Program-made: the position numbers and the translations under genes
Source of the DNA: CAMLQK01 sp035690865
GTDB lineage: Bacteria; Patescibacteriota; Saccharimonadia; Saccharimonadales; UBA4665
DNA length: 64,000 bases
Direction: 5' to 3'
Assembly: GCA_035690865.1 (NCBI GenBank)
Contig: DASSKE010000005.1
Coordinates: forward strand, 248,001-312,000
Notes under the pieces: model-generated
Told to the model about the DNA's origin: nothing
Databases searched by the model: none
Seen by the model: only the letters and a program-made list of their open reading frames with translations
In this document: positions 1 to 8,291 of the stretch, piece after piece
How positions within the stretch are numbered: the first letter of the stretch is position 1
Layout: every line of letters begins with the position of its first letter

Positions 1-2
1 CC

Positions 3-1118
3 ATCTCGTTTGCAATTGCCGGCCTGGCATGGTGGCTCAGTGGTGACTCGTTACGCTTTTTGCAGGTACTGGTTGTAGCCACTCCCTGCCCACTCATTCT
101 GGCTGCGCCTATCGCCGTTATCTCGGGCATGAGCCGGAGTGCTAAGCAGGGGGTTATTGTCAAAACCGGTTCCAGCCTAGAGCGATTAGCCGAGGCCAAA
201 ACGTTTGCCTTTGATAAAACAGGTACGCTTACTTCAGGCGAGCTGGTAGTAGACTCAGTTAAAACTTTTCACGGCTACGATAAAGAAACCGTTTTGGGCT
301 TGGCTACCAGCATTGAGCAGAATTCCACCCACGTACTCGCTCAGGCCATTGTGGCATATGGTACCAAAAAGAACGTTAAAACACCCAAGGCCAAGAATGT
401 AAAAGAAGTCTCTGGCAAGGGGGCGCTGGCAACCATTGGCGGTAAGCAGGTGCTTGTCGGCCGCGCCGCACTACTCCAAGAAAATGACATCGTCTTTCCA
501 TCTTCATTTAAGGCAAACGAGGTGGACAAAACTGCCGCCTACATTGCTATTGACGGTAAGCTCGCCGGAGTTATCACCTGTCGCGACGAGATCCGCGCAG
601 AAGCTGCCGGCACTATTAAGCGGCTTAAAAAACTGGGCATTTCTAACTTCTTAATGGTTACAGGGGACAATAAAACCATTGCCCACAGCATTGGTAAAGA
701 GCTAGGCATCAAGGACATCACCGCCGAGGCCTTACCCGCCGATAAGCTGCAAACCATTGAGAACCTGCCCGAAAAGCCCGTGGCGTTCGTGGGCGACGGC
801 GTAAACGACGCGCCAGTGCTAACCGCAAGTGATGTCGGCATCGCCCTTGGTGCCCGTGGCTCAACAGCTGCAAGCGAATCAGCTGATGTTGTCATCATGA
901 AGGACGACCTAAGCCAGGTTGCCGTAGGCACTGCCATTGCAAAACGCACTTTCTTTATTGCCAAACAAAGTATTTTCATTGGCATCGGCATGAGCATTGG
1001 ACTTATGGCTCTGTATTCTACCGGTAAGTTCTCGCCCGTTTCAGGTGCGCTGGTTCAAGAGCTGGTAGATGTTGTTGTTATCTTTAACGCTCTGCGTGCA
1101 CATGCGATAAAAGTGTAG
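3..1118 (+). CDS. Heavy-metal P1B-type ATPase, C-terminal part
   Basis: Membrane pump exporting a soft or transition metal ion by ATP hydrolysis. The reading frame is open to the left window edge, so the N-terminus is missing. Visible are the transmembrane metal site CPC (in ATPCPLILAAP), the phosphorylation motif DKTGT with the Asp codon at 213, MVTGDN, and the hinge GDGVNDAP. The last membrane segment carries QELVDVVVIFNALR, whose Asp resembles the Zn/Cd/Co branch more than the Cu branch, so the metal is an inference. The HP dipeptide that defines P1B ATPases reads HV here (in STHVLAQAI). An internal TTG at 60 is not a start, because homologous sequence continues upstream. Confidence 0.93.
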   Translation: MSFAIAGLAWWLSGDSLRFLQVLVVATPCPLILAAPIAVISGMSRSAKQGVIVKTGSSLERLAEAKTFAFDKTGTLTSGELVVDSVKTFHGYDKETVLGLATSIEQNSTHVLAQAIVAYGTKKNVKTPKAKNVKEVSGKGALATIGGKQVLVGRAALLQENDIVFPSSFKANEVDKTAAYIAIDGKLAGVITCRDEIRAEAAGTIKRLKKLGISNFLMVTGDNKTIAHSIGKELGIKDITAEALPADKLQTIENLPEKPVAFVGDGVNDAPVLTASDVGIALGARGSTAASESADVVIMKDDLSQVAVGTAIAKRTFFIAKQSIFIGIGMSIGLMALYSTGKFSPVSGALVQELVDVVVIFNALRAHAIKV

Positions 1119-1180
1119 TTAAAGTTACATAAAATCAGTTATGCTTGCGTTCGGCGATACGCTCCTCCATAATAGTATGT

Positions 1181-1912
1181 ATGGGAGAAATAAGTAATTC
1201 CCTGGCCGAGATGGTACGCAGTCGCGTCGCATCCGCGACCATAGGAACCTACTTGTTCTTTTGGTCAGCATTCCACTGGGAGGGACTGTATACCGGCCTC
1301 TTTGTTGACGAACATCTTATCTACGCAAAATATCACCTCTTAAAAAATGAATATCTCAATCATTACTTCTTTGGCTGGCACGGCTTAAGCCATGCCAGCA
1401 CGCCTTTTGTAGAAGGTCTCCTCTGGCCCATTCTTCTGACCTTCTTATTTATATGGATTCTGCCTGAGCTGCTCCTAATTCACTTTTATCGCAAAGAGCA
1501 ACGCTTTAGGGTAGCTAAGCATAACGTAAAAATTGAGGAAGAGAAACGTCTGATGCAAAAGAAGGAGTCACTGGCAAGGCAAACAAGCCGCACCCTTCAG
1601 GCTCAAGTACAGGTTGAGACTGAGCGGCAGAATATAGCCAAAAAGGACCCCCGTGTGCTCTGGAACCAGGAGTTTGTAGAGTTTGCCCATCTTAAAGACT
1701 TTAAATGGTTCCCCGATATACTAAAATCAGTCTACAAATATAACGGGCAGACGCATGTAGAAAAGTATGGCTTTACTGAATTTCAGCTCGACCCGCACGC
1801 CCGCCGCGTCGGCGATGTGCATGGCATCATTAAGTCAGCAGGCACCACGGCAAAGATATCACTCACTACTAAAGGCAAAGAATTTGCTAAGCTCTACGAC
1901 GGCGATTTTTAA
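1181..1912 (+). CDS. Membrane protein with C-terminal winged-helix-like domain
   Basis: Not a family I recognise by name. About 243 aa. Two hydrophobic segments lie near residues 25-45 and 85-105, then a charged coiled-coil-like stretch (about 105-165) rich in Lys, Glu, Gln and Arg, then a roughly 80-residue C-terminal domain. That domain reads like a winged helix (DILKSVYKYNG... GDVHGIIKSAG... ISLTTKGKEF). The frame is open upstream to a TTG at 1145, but ATG 1181 is preferred because CATAAT ends 7 nt before it, the leaderless pattern seen throughout the window. Its stop overlaps the convergent clp gene by 4 nt. Confidence 0.75.
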   Translation: MGEISNSLAEMVRSRVASATIGTYLFFWSAFHWEGLYTGLFVDEHLIYAKYHLLKNEYLNHYFFGWHGLSHASTPFVEGLLWPILLTFLFIWILPELLLIHFYRKEQRFRVAKHNVKIEEEKRLMQKKESLARQTSRTLQAQVQVETERQNIAKKDPRVLWNQEFVEFAHLKDFKWFPDILKSVYKYNGQTHVEKYGFTEFQLDPHARRVGDVHGIIKSAGTTAKISLTTKGKEFAKLYDGDF

Positions 1913-4476
1913 TTCTCTGGCGGTGTCCAGGGCGTAACGCGGCTTTGGTCGTTGTCGTAAGAACTTTGCGGCGTATAGCCAGTATAATCTGTACGCCCTG
2001 TTGCACGCGGCGAAGCGGAGTTTTGAGCAGCAGGTGTTTGCGGTGGCTGGTCGTCATAGCCGCCGCCAGCCGTCGGCTGACCTTCTTGACCCAAGGCTGA
2101 TTGCACATCCTGTAAGCTTACGACAATCTGCTCGCCAGGCATAACCTGACCACCCAGCATTCGTTTAGCCACAACATTCTCCACAGCACGCTGCACAACG
2201 CGGCGCATCGGGCGGGCGCCCATACGCGGGTCGTAACCTGCTTGTACCAAAAAGCGCTTGGCGTCATCGTCTACCAACAAAGAAACTTTTTGCTGCGCCA
2301 AGGTTTTATTAACACCTTTTAGTATCAGATCAATCACCTGTAAAAGTTCGTCTTGGTTAAGCGGCCTAAAGAGTACTACTTCATCAAAGCGGTTCAAGAA
2401 CTCCGGCCTAAACTGGTTGCTATTAATAAGCTCATCCATAAACCGCTGCTCAAAATCTTTTACCTGCCAGCCAGCTTCAATATATTGGCGAATCCGGTCG
2501 GCCCCAGCGTTGCTCGTAGCAATAATAATTGCATCACGGAACGAAACCTGGCGGTTATTTATGTCGCGCAAAATGCCTTCATCCAAGAGCTGTAGGAGCG
2601 TATTGAGCACGTTAGGATGCGCTTTTTCAATCTCATCAAGCAACACGACACTAAAGGGCTGTTGGGCAATTTGGGCGGTTAAGCTATGTGGGTCAGTAGC
2701 CGCGTCGGCAATGAGACGGTTCACGTCACCTGGCTGGCTGTACTCGTTTAGGTCAAGTCGCACCAGGCGCTCTTCGCCGCCAAAAAACACCGCAGCCAGT
2801 GCCTTAGAAAGCTCAGTTTTACCTACACCCGTTGGCCCCAGAAACAAGAACGTACCAATTGGTCGGTCGGGGTTGCGAACTCCGGCTCGAGCCCGGCGCA
2901 GCGCGTCACTTACCACCTGCACTGCTCTTGTTTGGTTGATCATGCGTTGGTGAAGTAGATCTTCCAAATTGAGAAGCGTTTGGCGCTCATCAGTATTGTT
3001 GGCAGTGCCCACTTTAATGCCGGTTGTTTTCTCTACGGCATCGCTCACCGACTCGGCAGTAACGAGCTTATCGGGGGCAAAACCGGCTGCTGTTTCTAGC
3101 AGCTGTAATGCTTTGCCTGGCATTGCCTGATCTTGCATGTAGCGGTCACTGAGGCGATACGCTTCCTGCAAAGCCTGATACATGTACACCACATTTTGAC
3201 GATGCTCCATAATAATAAGTTGGTCTTCAAGAATGAGCATCGTTTCCTGCTCATTTGTTGGCGCAACTGGCACTCGGTTAAGATACTGCGCCAAAGCCGG
3301 GTTACGCTGGGCAATCCGCAACCAGTTCTGCTCATCCATAGCTAAAATAATGCGCAGCGCGCCACCTTCTAAAATAGGCAGCAGCACATTACTTAGATCA
3401 ACAGAGCCGGTGCCATCTTCAAAGAACAAATGTGCATCGTCCAGGAACAAAATAATATTTTTGGCGGCAAATGCTTCGTAAAAAAGCTGCTGAATAAGCC
3501 CCTCAAGCTCGCCCCGTCCGTGTGCCTGCGATATGAGCGTCGAAGGGTCAAGCGCAAATACCTGCTGAAACTTAAGTTTTTGGGGAACCTTGCTGTCGGC
3601 ATCAAGCAACCGCTCTGCCAAGGCATGAATAAGCGTTGTTTTACCCGTTCCGAGCGGACCGATGAGTGCTGCATTCTGCCGGCCGCCCTGACTAAACAAC
3701 GTTACCAATCTATCCAGAACTGCTTGGTGCGAAGGCACATCGCGCGTCAACAGGCCGCCATATTGAACCTGCTGGCTAATATTGGTAGCAAAATGACTCA
3801 ACTGAGGCGTAAATCCGAACGACCAGTCCCGGCCAATTCCACCGTCATTTTTACGCTTACCATGCTCGGAAATAACATCCTGGATGTGATGATACCAACC
3901 CACACCAGCCACCAGGTCGTCGGCATCAATCTTGGCGTGCGCGAGCTCCTGATTAATATTCGGAACAAGCCGCAAAATAGCCGCCAATACCGCCGCACTG
4001 CTTATCTTTGGTTGGCCGAGGCCTTGGCGGATCCGGTCAGCTTCCTGCCAAACGGCTGGCAAGGCTGCTGGATCATTACTGGCAATAGCCTCGTAAAGCT
4101 GAGCTGTGACAGCAAAACGGTAATACATAAATTTACCACCAGGTGTTTCTAGCGCGATTTTAGCAAGCTGCTGGGGGTTAAAATCTTTTGGTAGACGACC
4201 TAGCAGATTAGAGCTGAGCAAGCCATCAACGCTTTGTGCGCCTGGCTGCGGTGGAATGTCGTTCAGTTCCCATCGAGCCCATACTGCCAACATGATAATC
4301 GGCGAGGCCACTAGCAAGAGCAACCACCCTAAGGCGACTTGCAAAAAGAGCAGGCTCAGCGCTGCAATAACAAGTGCAATCGCAATAAACGGCAAGAAAA
4401 GCTTCATAGCCTGAGAGGTGACTATTACCGCAAAACGGGCTTTGCGGGCGCGGATGCTATTGTAGTCAAAGTTCAT
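1909..4476 (-). CDS. Membrane-anchored ClpC/ClpB-like AAA+ ATPase
   Basis: Double-ring AAA+ unfoldase of the Hsp100/Clp family, about 855 aa. Residues 24-65 form two hydrophobic membrane segments. A helical Clp_N-like region follows (about 100-200). AAA domain 1 has Walker A GPLGTGKTT (273-281) and Walker B LFLDDAH (343-349), where the usual Glu is Asp. Domain 2 has GPTGVGKTE (547-555) and VVLLDE (610-615), then the C-terminal small domain and a disordered Pro/Gln/Ser/Thr tail from about 795. No middle domain is evident. The position of the ClpP-binding IGF/LGF loop reads YIEAGW, so ClpP docking is doubtful. The start at 4476 overlaps the upstream stop as ATGA, which indicates translational coupling. 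The frame runs open further upstream but without family similarity. Confidence 0.9.
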   Translation of the reverse strand: MNFDYNSIRARKARFAVIVTSQAMKLFLPFIAIALVIAALSLLFLQVALGWLLLLVASPIIMLAVWARWELNDIPPQPGAQSVDGLLSSNLLGRLPKDFNPQQLAKIALETPGGKFMYYRFAVTAQLYEAIASNDPAALPAVWQEADRIRQGLGQPKISSAAVLAAILRLVPNINQELAHAKIDADDLVAGVGWYHHIQDVISEHGKRKNDGGIGRDWSFGFTPQLSHFATNISQQVQYGGLLTRDVPSHQAVLDRLVTLFSQGGRQNAALIGPLGTGKTTLIHALAERLLDADSKVPQKLKFQQVFALDPSTLISQAHGRGELEGLIQQLFYEAFAAKNIILFLDDAHLFFEDGTGSVDLSNVLLPILEGGALRIILAMDEQNWLRIAQRNPALAQYLNRVPVAPTNEQETMLILEDQLIIMEHRQNVVYMYQALQEAYRLSDRYMQDQAMPGKALQLLETAAGFAPDKLVTAESVSDAVEKTTGIKVGTANNTDERQTLLNLEDLLHQRMINQTRAVQVVSDALRRARAGVRNPDRPIGTFLFLGPTGVGKTELSKALAAVFFGGEERLVRLDLNEYSQPGDVNRLIADAATDPHSLTAQIAQQPFSVVLLDEIEKAHPNVLNTLLQLLDEGILRDINNRQVSFRDAIIIATSNAGADRIRQYIEAGWQVKDFEQRFMDELINSNQFRPEFLNRFDEVVLFRPLNQDELLQVIDLILKGVNKTLAQQKVSLLVDDDAKRFLVQAGYDPRMGARPMRRVVQRAVENVVAKRMLGGQVMPGEQIVVSLQDVQSALGQEGQPTAGGGYDDQPPQTPAAQNSASPRATGRTDYTGYTPQSSYDNDQSRVTPWTPPEN

Positions 4477-4847
4477 AACGTCCACCCCAGTGCTACACCA
4501 AGTAATGCAATAAGAGGCAGCACTGGCACTATTGGCCACAGCAAGAACTGCACCGTCCCAATAATAAGCACCAAAAAGCTCGTCAGGATACCAGTAACAA
4601 TAAAAATAGAGCGCATAACAGCACCTATCATCCGTGAGAAGCTGCGATCGGCCCATGCGCGAAACTGTGCGTCAAGCGACCCGTGCCCCTTTACGGCTGC
4701 TATCTGACGGAATGGGTTGAACAATGTTCTCGCCAGCAAACCTACCGAAAAGAATTCCAGAGTGCGACGCAATCGCTGTTCTATCCGGCGGCCAAGAGCC
4801 ATCCAGCCTGCGGTATACCACCAGGAGAAAAGTGCCAGTGCTAACAT
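4473..4847 (-). CDS. Small membrane protein co-transcribed with the Clp ATPase
   Basis: 124 aa, not recognised. It has an N-terminal hydrophobic segment, a basic amphipathic stretch (GRRIEQRLRRTLEFF), a short motif LFNPFRQI, and two adjacent hydrophobic segments at the C-terminus. It is the first gene of a two-gene operon: its TGA overlaps the clp ATG by 4 nt, so the two membrane proteins may form one complex (inference). The promoter is clear: TATAAT at 4859-4854 on the minus strand, 6 nt before the ATG, giving a leaderless mRNA. Confidence 0.82.
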   Translation of the reverse strand: MLALALFSWWYTAGWMALGRRIEQRLRRTLEFFSVGLLARTLFNPFRQIAAVKGHGSLDAQFRAWADRSFSRMIGAVMRSIFIVTGILTSFLVLIIGTVQFLLWPIVPVLPLIALLGVALGWTL

Positions 4848-4895
4848 GGGCTTATTATATCATTGATAGCCAAAAAGCCTGGCTTGTTTGCGCTT

Positions 4896-5528
4896 CTATG
4901 TTGCGCCGCCCAAAATAAACGCTACCAGCAGAGGCATTATGAGGTTGTCAGTGCCGTTAATAGCAAGATTCTCCGTAACAGTGGCCATGATTGGCACTAA
5001 GGCGAGGGTAATGACTCCGCCTGGCCCGCCCGAAAATACTACGTACCCGATCATTATCATTAAAGAAGTGACAAAAAAGGCGCTGGTACCGGCGATACTC
5101 TTCGTCTTTCCCAACACCTTATATTGATTCTTGTCGCCATATAACAAGCCAATAATAGCGGCAGCGCCGTCGCCCAGGCTCAAGTGCAGCATTGCTGCCA
5201 TAAAGATCCACTCGCTACTGCTAATAAGCGCCAAAAAGCCAATGACCATGGCAAACAATAGCTCACCAACCGCTTGGCGCGGCACCGTATGTATAGAACG
5301 GAAGAACGTAAATTTAACAGACAGGGCGATAACGATAAAAAAGAGTAGGCTCATTATTTCAATTTGACGCCACGACATGAAAAAAGGCCAAAAGGCCACA
5401 AATGTACCCACTAGCATGTGCACAAATTTACGCGTCACTTCCGCGTGCAAGTCAGTGTTGTGAGCCAGATGCTCCGCAATCATCAGAATAATACCGACAA
5501 CTACCAAGGCAAGAATGAATGCCACCAT
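4896..5528 (-). CDS. Polyprenol/phytol kinase-like (CTP-dependent) membrane protein
   Basis: About 210 aa and nearly all membrane helices (seven or so). Motifs match the dolichol kinase / phytol kinase / phosphatidate cytidylyltransferase superfamily: RKFVHMLVG after the first helix, SLGDGAAAIIG, and GKTKSIAGT in place of the usual KS-x-EGS loop. The likely role is CTP-dependent phosphorylation of a lipid alcohol such as undecaprenol, at the membrane. The substrate is not determined by the sequence. The ATG at 5528 was chosen because TATTAT lies 7 nt upstream. An in-frame extension to 5570 would run into the divergent Nudix promoter. Confidence 0.82.
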   Translation of the reverse strand: MVAFILALVVVGIILMIAEHLAHNTDLHAEVTRKFVHMLVGTFVAFWPFFMSWRQIEIMSLLFFIVIALSVKFTFFRSIHTVPRQAVGELLFAMVIGFLALISSSEWIFMAAMLHLSLGDGAAAIIGLLYGDKNQYKVLGKTKSIAGTSAFFVTSLMIMIGYVVFSGGPGGVITLALVPIMATVTENLAINGTDNLIMPLLVAFILGGAT

Positions 5529-5572
5529 GAACCTTATAATACCTCCCCTTGCAAGATGGTACAATGGCAAGT

Positions 5573-6151
5573 ATGAAAAACGACTGGCAACTCTACGACG
5601 AACAAGGTCTACCCATTGCAGGCAGTTCAGCCTCTGCGACCGATATCATTGAAAAAGGTTTACTGCACGCCGCAGCGCATGTATGGGTATGGCGCAGAAC
5701 CAGTCATGGTGTCGAGATATTGCTTCAAAAGCGAGCCGGGGGCAAACGCACATGGCCTGGCCGCTTCGATGTTTCGGCAGCAGGCCATGTTGATATCAGC
5801 GAACAGCCCATCGAGGCTGCCCTGCGCGAGACTAAAGAGGAGATTGGCCTTAACCTAACCAAACAGCAACTGTCTTTTGTTGGTGTCTACCGCACAAAAA
5901 TGGAGACCGACATGGGATTAGAGAACGAGCTGCAATGGTTATATTTGTTTGAAATGACCAACGAGATGGCTATGGTCCGTGAAGAAAACGAGGTTAGTGA
6001 ACTACTCTGGAAGCCGTTAGAAGCATTCATTGCTGAAGTAACCGACGCTTCGCTGCAAACATACGTCCCCCATGGCCAGCATTATTTTGAAACTATCACC
6101 CAGGCAATAGCCCGCACCACTCAACAGGACTCATTCAGTGATCAGCGATAG
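5573..6151 (+). CDS. Nudix hydrolase, IPP-isomerase-like
   Basis: 192 aa. A perfect Nudix box spans residues 71-93 (G-x5-E-x7-REtkEEiGL), which hydrolyses nucleoside diphosphates linked to another moiety. The N-terminal DEQG-P segment and the VSAAGH context resemble the isopentenyl-diphosphate isomerase-like branch (YfcD type), so the substrate is open. ATG 5573 is preferred over the in-frame TTG 5549: extended -10 TGGTACAAT ends 7 nt before it. The gene is divergent from the kinase-like gene across 44 bp and overlaps the DMT transporter gene by 14 nt. Confidence 0.92.
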   Translation: MKNDWQLYDEQGLPIAGSSASATDIIEKGLLHAAAHVWVWRRTSHGVEILLQKRAGGKRTWPGRFDVSAAGHVDISEQPIEAALRETKEEIGLNLTKQQLSFVGVYRTKMETDMGLENELQWLYLFEMTNEMAMVREENEVSELLWKPLEAFIAEVTDASLQTYVPHGQHYFETITQAIARTTQQDSFSDQR

Positions 6152-7028
6152 CCTTTTGGTGACGCTTTTGGGGTTATCTGCAGCAATAGCATGGGGATTC
6201 TCGGACTTCTTGTGTGCTAAGGCATCTAAGAATCTCGGCCCCATAACTGCTTCGCTGCTCGTAAACCTCGTAGGCGCCGCTGGCTTCGGCATCCTTTACC
6301 TGGTATTTATGCATCCGCAGCTACACCTTACCGCGGCTGGATTCTGGTATGCTTTTGGCGCGGGCATGGTGCTCACCCTCGGCTCACTGTGCTTCTTTAA
6401 GTCGTTAGCCATTGGGCCGGTGAGTCTAGTGAGCCCGATTGGCGGAGCCTACCCTCTGGTCACCACGGCACTGGCGCTCTTTGCCTTTCATGCCACCCTT
6501 TCTCGCCAACAACTCATTGGTATTGCCTGTATTATGATCGGCCTGTTGCTTGCCGCCGAAATCATTAGTAACGAAAAGATTTTCAAAAGAGTAGGTGCCG
6601 GCCCTGCCTGGGGCCTCATGACAGCACTCGTGTGGGGAACTGGCTTTGCCTTGTTGGCACAAGGCATACAGCGGCTGGGCTGGCAGGTGGCAAGCCTTAT
6701 CGAGTTTGGTGGCGTGCTTGTGCTGTTGGCTGTGATTATTCCCTTTGTGCGCTCAAGCGAGGCAATCACCTTTACCAAGCTCCGACGGCTCAGCACTAAC
6801 AAGTATATCGTTGGAGCCGGCCTTATTCAGTTACTGGGCGTCATCGCTCTTAACAACGGTATTAGCGTGGAAGCAAGTTCAGGGGCCATTGTAACAGCCA
6901 TTTCCGCCTGCTACCCGGTACTTACTGTTTTTCTGGCTCTGCGTAACTTTAAAGAAAACGTCAAACTCATTCCGTTGCTTGGCGGCTTTATAAGTATTTT
7001 TGGTGTAGTAGTACTAACCCTTGGCTAG
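6138..7028 (+). CDS. EamA/DMT-family transporter
   Basis: 296 aa with about ten hydrophobic helices in two repeated halves (EamA duplications, roughly 5-140 and 150-295). Drug/metabolite transporter superfamily permeases export or import small metabolites. The SPIGGAYPLVTT and ACYPVLTVFLAL segments are typical ends of helices 4 and 9. The GTG start at 6138 lies within the end of the Nudix gene, a 14-nt overlap that suggests coupled expression. The substrate is unknown. Confidence 0.9.
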   Translation: MISDSLLVTLLGLSAAIAWGFSDFLCAKASKNLGPITASLLVNLVGAAGFGILYLVFMHPQLHLTAAGFWYAFGAGMVLTLGSLCFFKSLAIGPVSLVSPIGGAYPLVTTALALFAFHATLSRQQLIGIACIMIGLLLAAEIISNEKIFKRVGAGPAWGLMTALVWGTGFALLAQGIQRLGWQVASLIEFGGVLVLLAVIIPFVRSSEAITFTKLRRLSTNKYIVGAGLIQLLGVIALNNGISVEASSGAIVTAISACYPVLTVFLALRNFKENVKLIPLLGGFISIFGVVVLTLG

Positions 7029-7048
7029 CCCGAAGCAATGAGTGGTTA

Positions 7049-7303
7049 TTATTTGGCCTTTTTTGCCATAAAGAACAGCACGACGCCAGCAATGACAGCA
7101 GCCAACGATATGTAGCTCACGCCCAAAGCAATATGTGAAAGTGTTTGTTCAAAGCCAAAGCTCATATCGCTGCAGTTATGTTGACAGCCAGCCTTGCCAT
7201 AAATGCGCCATAGGGTGAGCAAACTGAGGAGTGCGCTTAGCCCATAGCCTATTCCGCCCCATATCATAAGCTTGCGCGCCTGGGTTTTTGTTGCTCTTTT
7301 CAT
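7049..7303 (-). CDS. Small two-helix membrane protein
   Basis: 84 aa, not recognised. A basic N-terminus (KRATKTQARK) is followed by a hydrophobic helix (about 13-33), a loop with two Cys (GCQHNCSD), a second helix (about 58-78), and a basic tail ending KKAK. It is predicted to sit in the cytoplasmic membrane with both ends inside. TATAAG lies 4 nt before the ATG. The gene is divergent from the small ORF at 7329 across 25 bp. Confidence 0.7.
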   Translation of the reverse strand: MKRATKTQARKLMIWGGIGYGLSALLSLLTLWRIYGKAGCQHNCSDMSFGFEQTLSHIALGVSYISLAAVIAGVVLFFMAKKAK

Positions 7304-7328
7304 AATTCTTATACCTTACACTATATCT

Positions 7329-7472
7329 TTGGATGGTCGAGCAGATGATACATCTTTTGAACCACTACTAGCCAGTATAGCCGACTACTTTATTGATAAT
7401 CCAGCACCAGCATGGAGCCGTCAGCTGCGTGAGGCTCAAAATCGGCAGTTATCAGTGGCATACACCTACTAG
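7329..7472 (+). CDS. Possible 47-aa protein with TTG start
   Basis: A short frame not recognised as any family. It begins at TTG 7329, exactly 6 nt after TACACT (7317-7322), the same leaderless spacing as ATG and GTG genes nearby. The peptide is acidic then helical (PLLASIADYFID, WSRQLREAQNRQL). It lies between the 84-aa membrane protein and the recombinase element, so it could equally be a remnant left by the insertion. Composition and promoter position are the only support. Confidence 0.35.
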   Translation: MDGRADDTSFEPLLASIADYFIDNPAPAWSRQLREAQNRQLSVAYTY

Positions 7473-7490
7473 CAGCATAGCCAAGCGACC

Positions 7491-7498
7491 TTTGAACC
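7491..7498 (+). repeat. Left TTTGAACC candidate attachment core
   Basis: An 8-bp sequence identical to the T-arm complement of tRNA-Pro at 11312-11319. It lies 6 bp before the end of the element's first gene. An additional copy at 7356-7363 weakens the assignment. Serine integrase cores are often this short. Confidence 0.3.
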
Positions 7499-7504
7499 GA
7501 ATAG

Positions 7505-8278
7505 TTATATCTTGAATGTTGTAATCACTGGATAGTGGTCAGTGAGTACCGTATCCCTCACACTACTGCCTTCGAGCTGTATGCCCCTGAAAATTACATG
7601 GTCTAGCTTCCTGCCCTTGGGAGTGGTCGGGGCGTCTTGTGTTACCTCTTGTACGTCATCTGTCAGTATGGTTGGCAGTACAGCTCGCAAAGTGGAATAG
7701 TCCAGATTGAAATCTCCCTGAATGAGCAACCTTACAGCGTCACCAGCCACCTTGGTTTGCACATCAGACAAAACATCCGCAGCCTTGTCAGATTCTGGGT
7801 CGATGTCGAAGCGTCGGAATGGTATAAGATGTAACGTCTTTACGACAAGCTCACCATCACCAGTATCAACATTACAGGCGGTCACTCCCTTGTCGTGAGA
7901 GATAGCAGTACTGCCATCCTCCCATATCACTTCGTAATGGGGGTTTTGGAATTGAGCATATTGATGGTCGGAAATCGGATACCGAGAGATGATACCTTGC
8001 CCAAGTCGCTGACCCTCCTCAATGTGTGAATCGGCATAAAAATCACTAATGTAGTAGGGTAAGCCAACAGCGTTTGCAATAACCTCGACTTGATTCTGCT
8101 GGTCGTTCGAATGTATCTCTTGGAGCGTGATAATATCGGGGTTTACCTCTTTGATTAGAGCGATGATACTATCCAAACCGTCGGTATTGTAGGATGCAAG
8201 AACACTCACATCGCCATCGGCTTGTCGTACCTTACCGCCGCCAATGTTCCACTGTAATGTTTTGATAGTTTTAGTCAT
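7505..8278 (-). CDS. Endonuclease/exonuclease/phosphatase (EEP) family protein
   Basis: 257 aa, one EEP fold (DNase I / exonuclease III / Mg-dependent phosphodiesterase superfamily). Hallmarks are QWNIGGG with Asn11, LQEIH with the metal-binding Glu54, GDFNLD, LDHVIF, and TDHYPV with the terminal Asp-His pair. No signal peptide is seen, so it probably acts in the cytoplasm. The substrate (nucleic acid or phospho-ester) is not predictable. It follows the GIY-YIG gene after 13 nt, with an SD (AAAGGG) in that gap, so the two are co-transcribed. It lies at the left end of the putative mobile element and may serve it. Confidence 0.85.
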   Translation of the reverse strand: MTKTIKTLQWNIGGGKVRQADGDVSVLASYNTDGLDSIIALIKEVNPDIITLQEIHSNDQQNQVEVIANAVGLPYYISDFYADSHIEEGQRLGQGIISRYPISDHQYAQFQNPHYEVIWEDGSTAISHDKGVTACNVDTGDGELVVKTLHLIPFRRFDIDPESDKAADVLSDVQTKVAGDAVRLLIQGDFNLDYSTLRAVLPTILTDDVQEVTQDAPTTPKGRKLDHVIFRGIQLEGSSVRDTVLTDHYPVITTFKI

Positions 8279-8291
8279 AAGAATCCCTTTC

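Noticed and set aside
3430..4152. 240-codon frame antisense to the Clp ATPase
   Set aside because: Shadow of the Clp coding sequence. It lacks domain features and a -10 or SD.
7356..7363. A further TTTGAACC as the left element boundary
   Set aside because: It lies inside the possible 47-aa frame and farther from the element genes than the 7491 copy. Kept only as a caution.
7620..7640. GGTCGGGG near 7623 as a displaced tRNA-Pro 3' end (attL)
   Set aside because: Only about 9 bases match, inside the EEP nuclease coding sequence. The tRNA T-arm does not follow.
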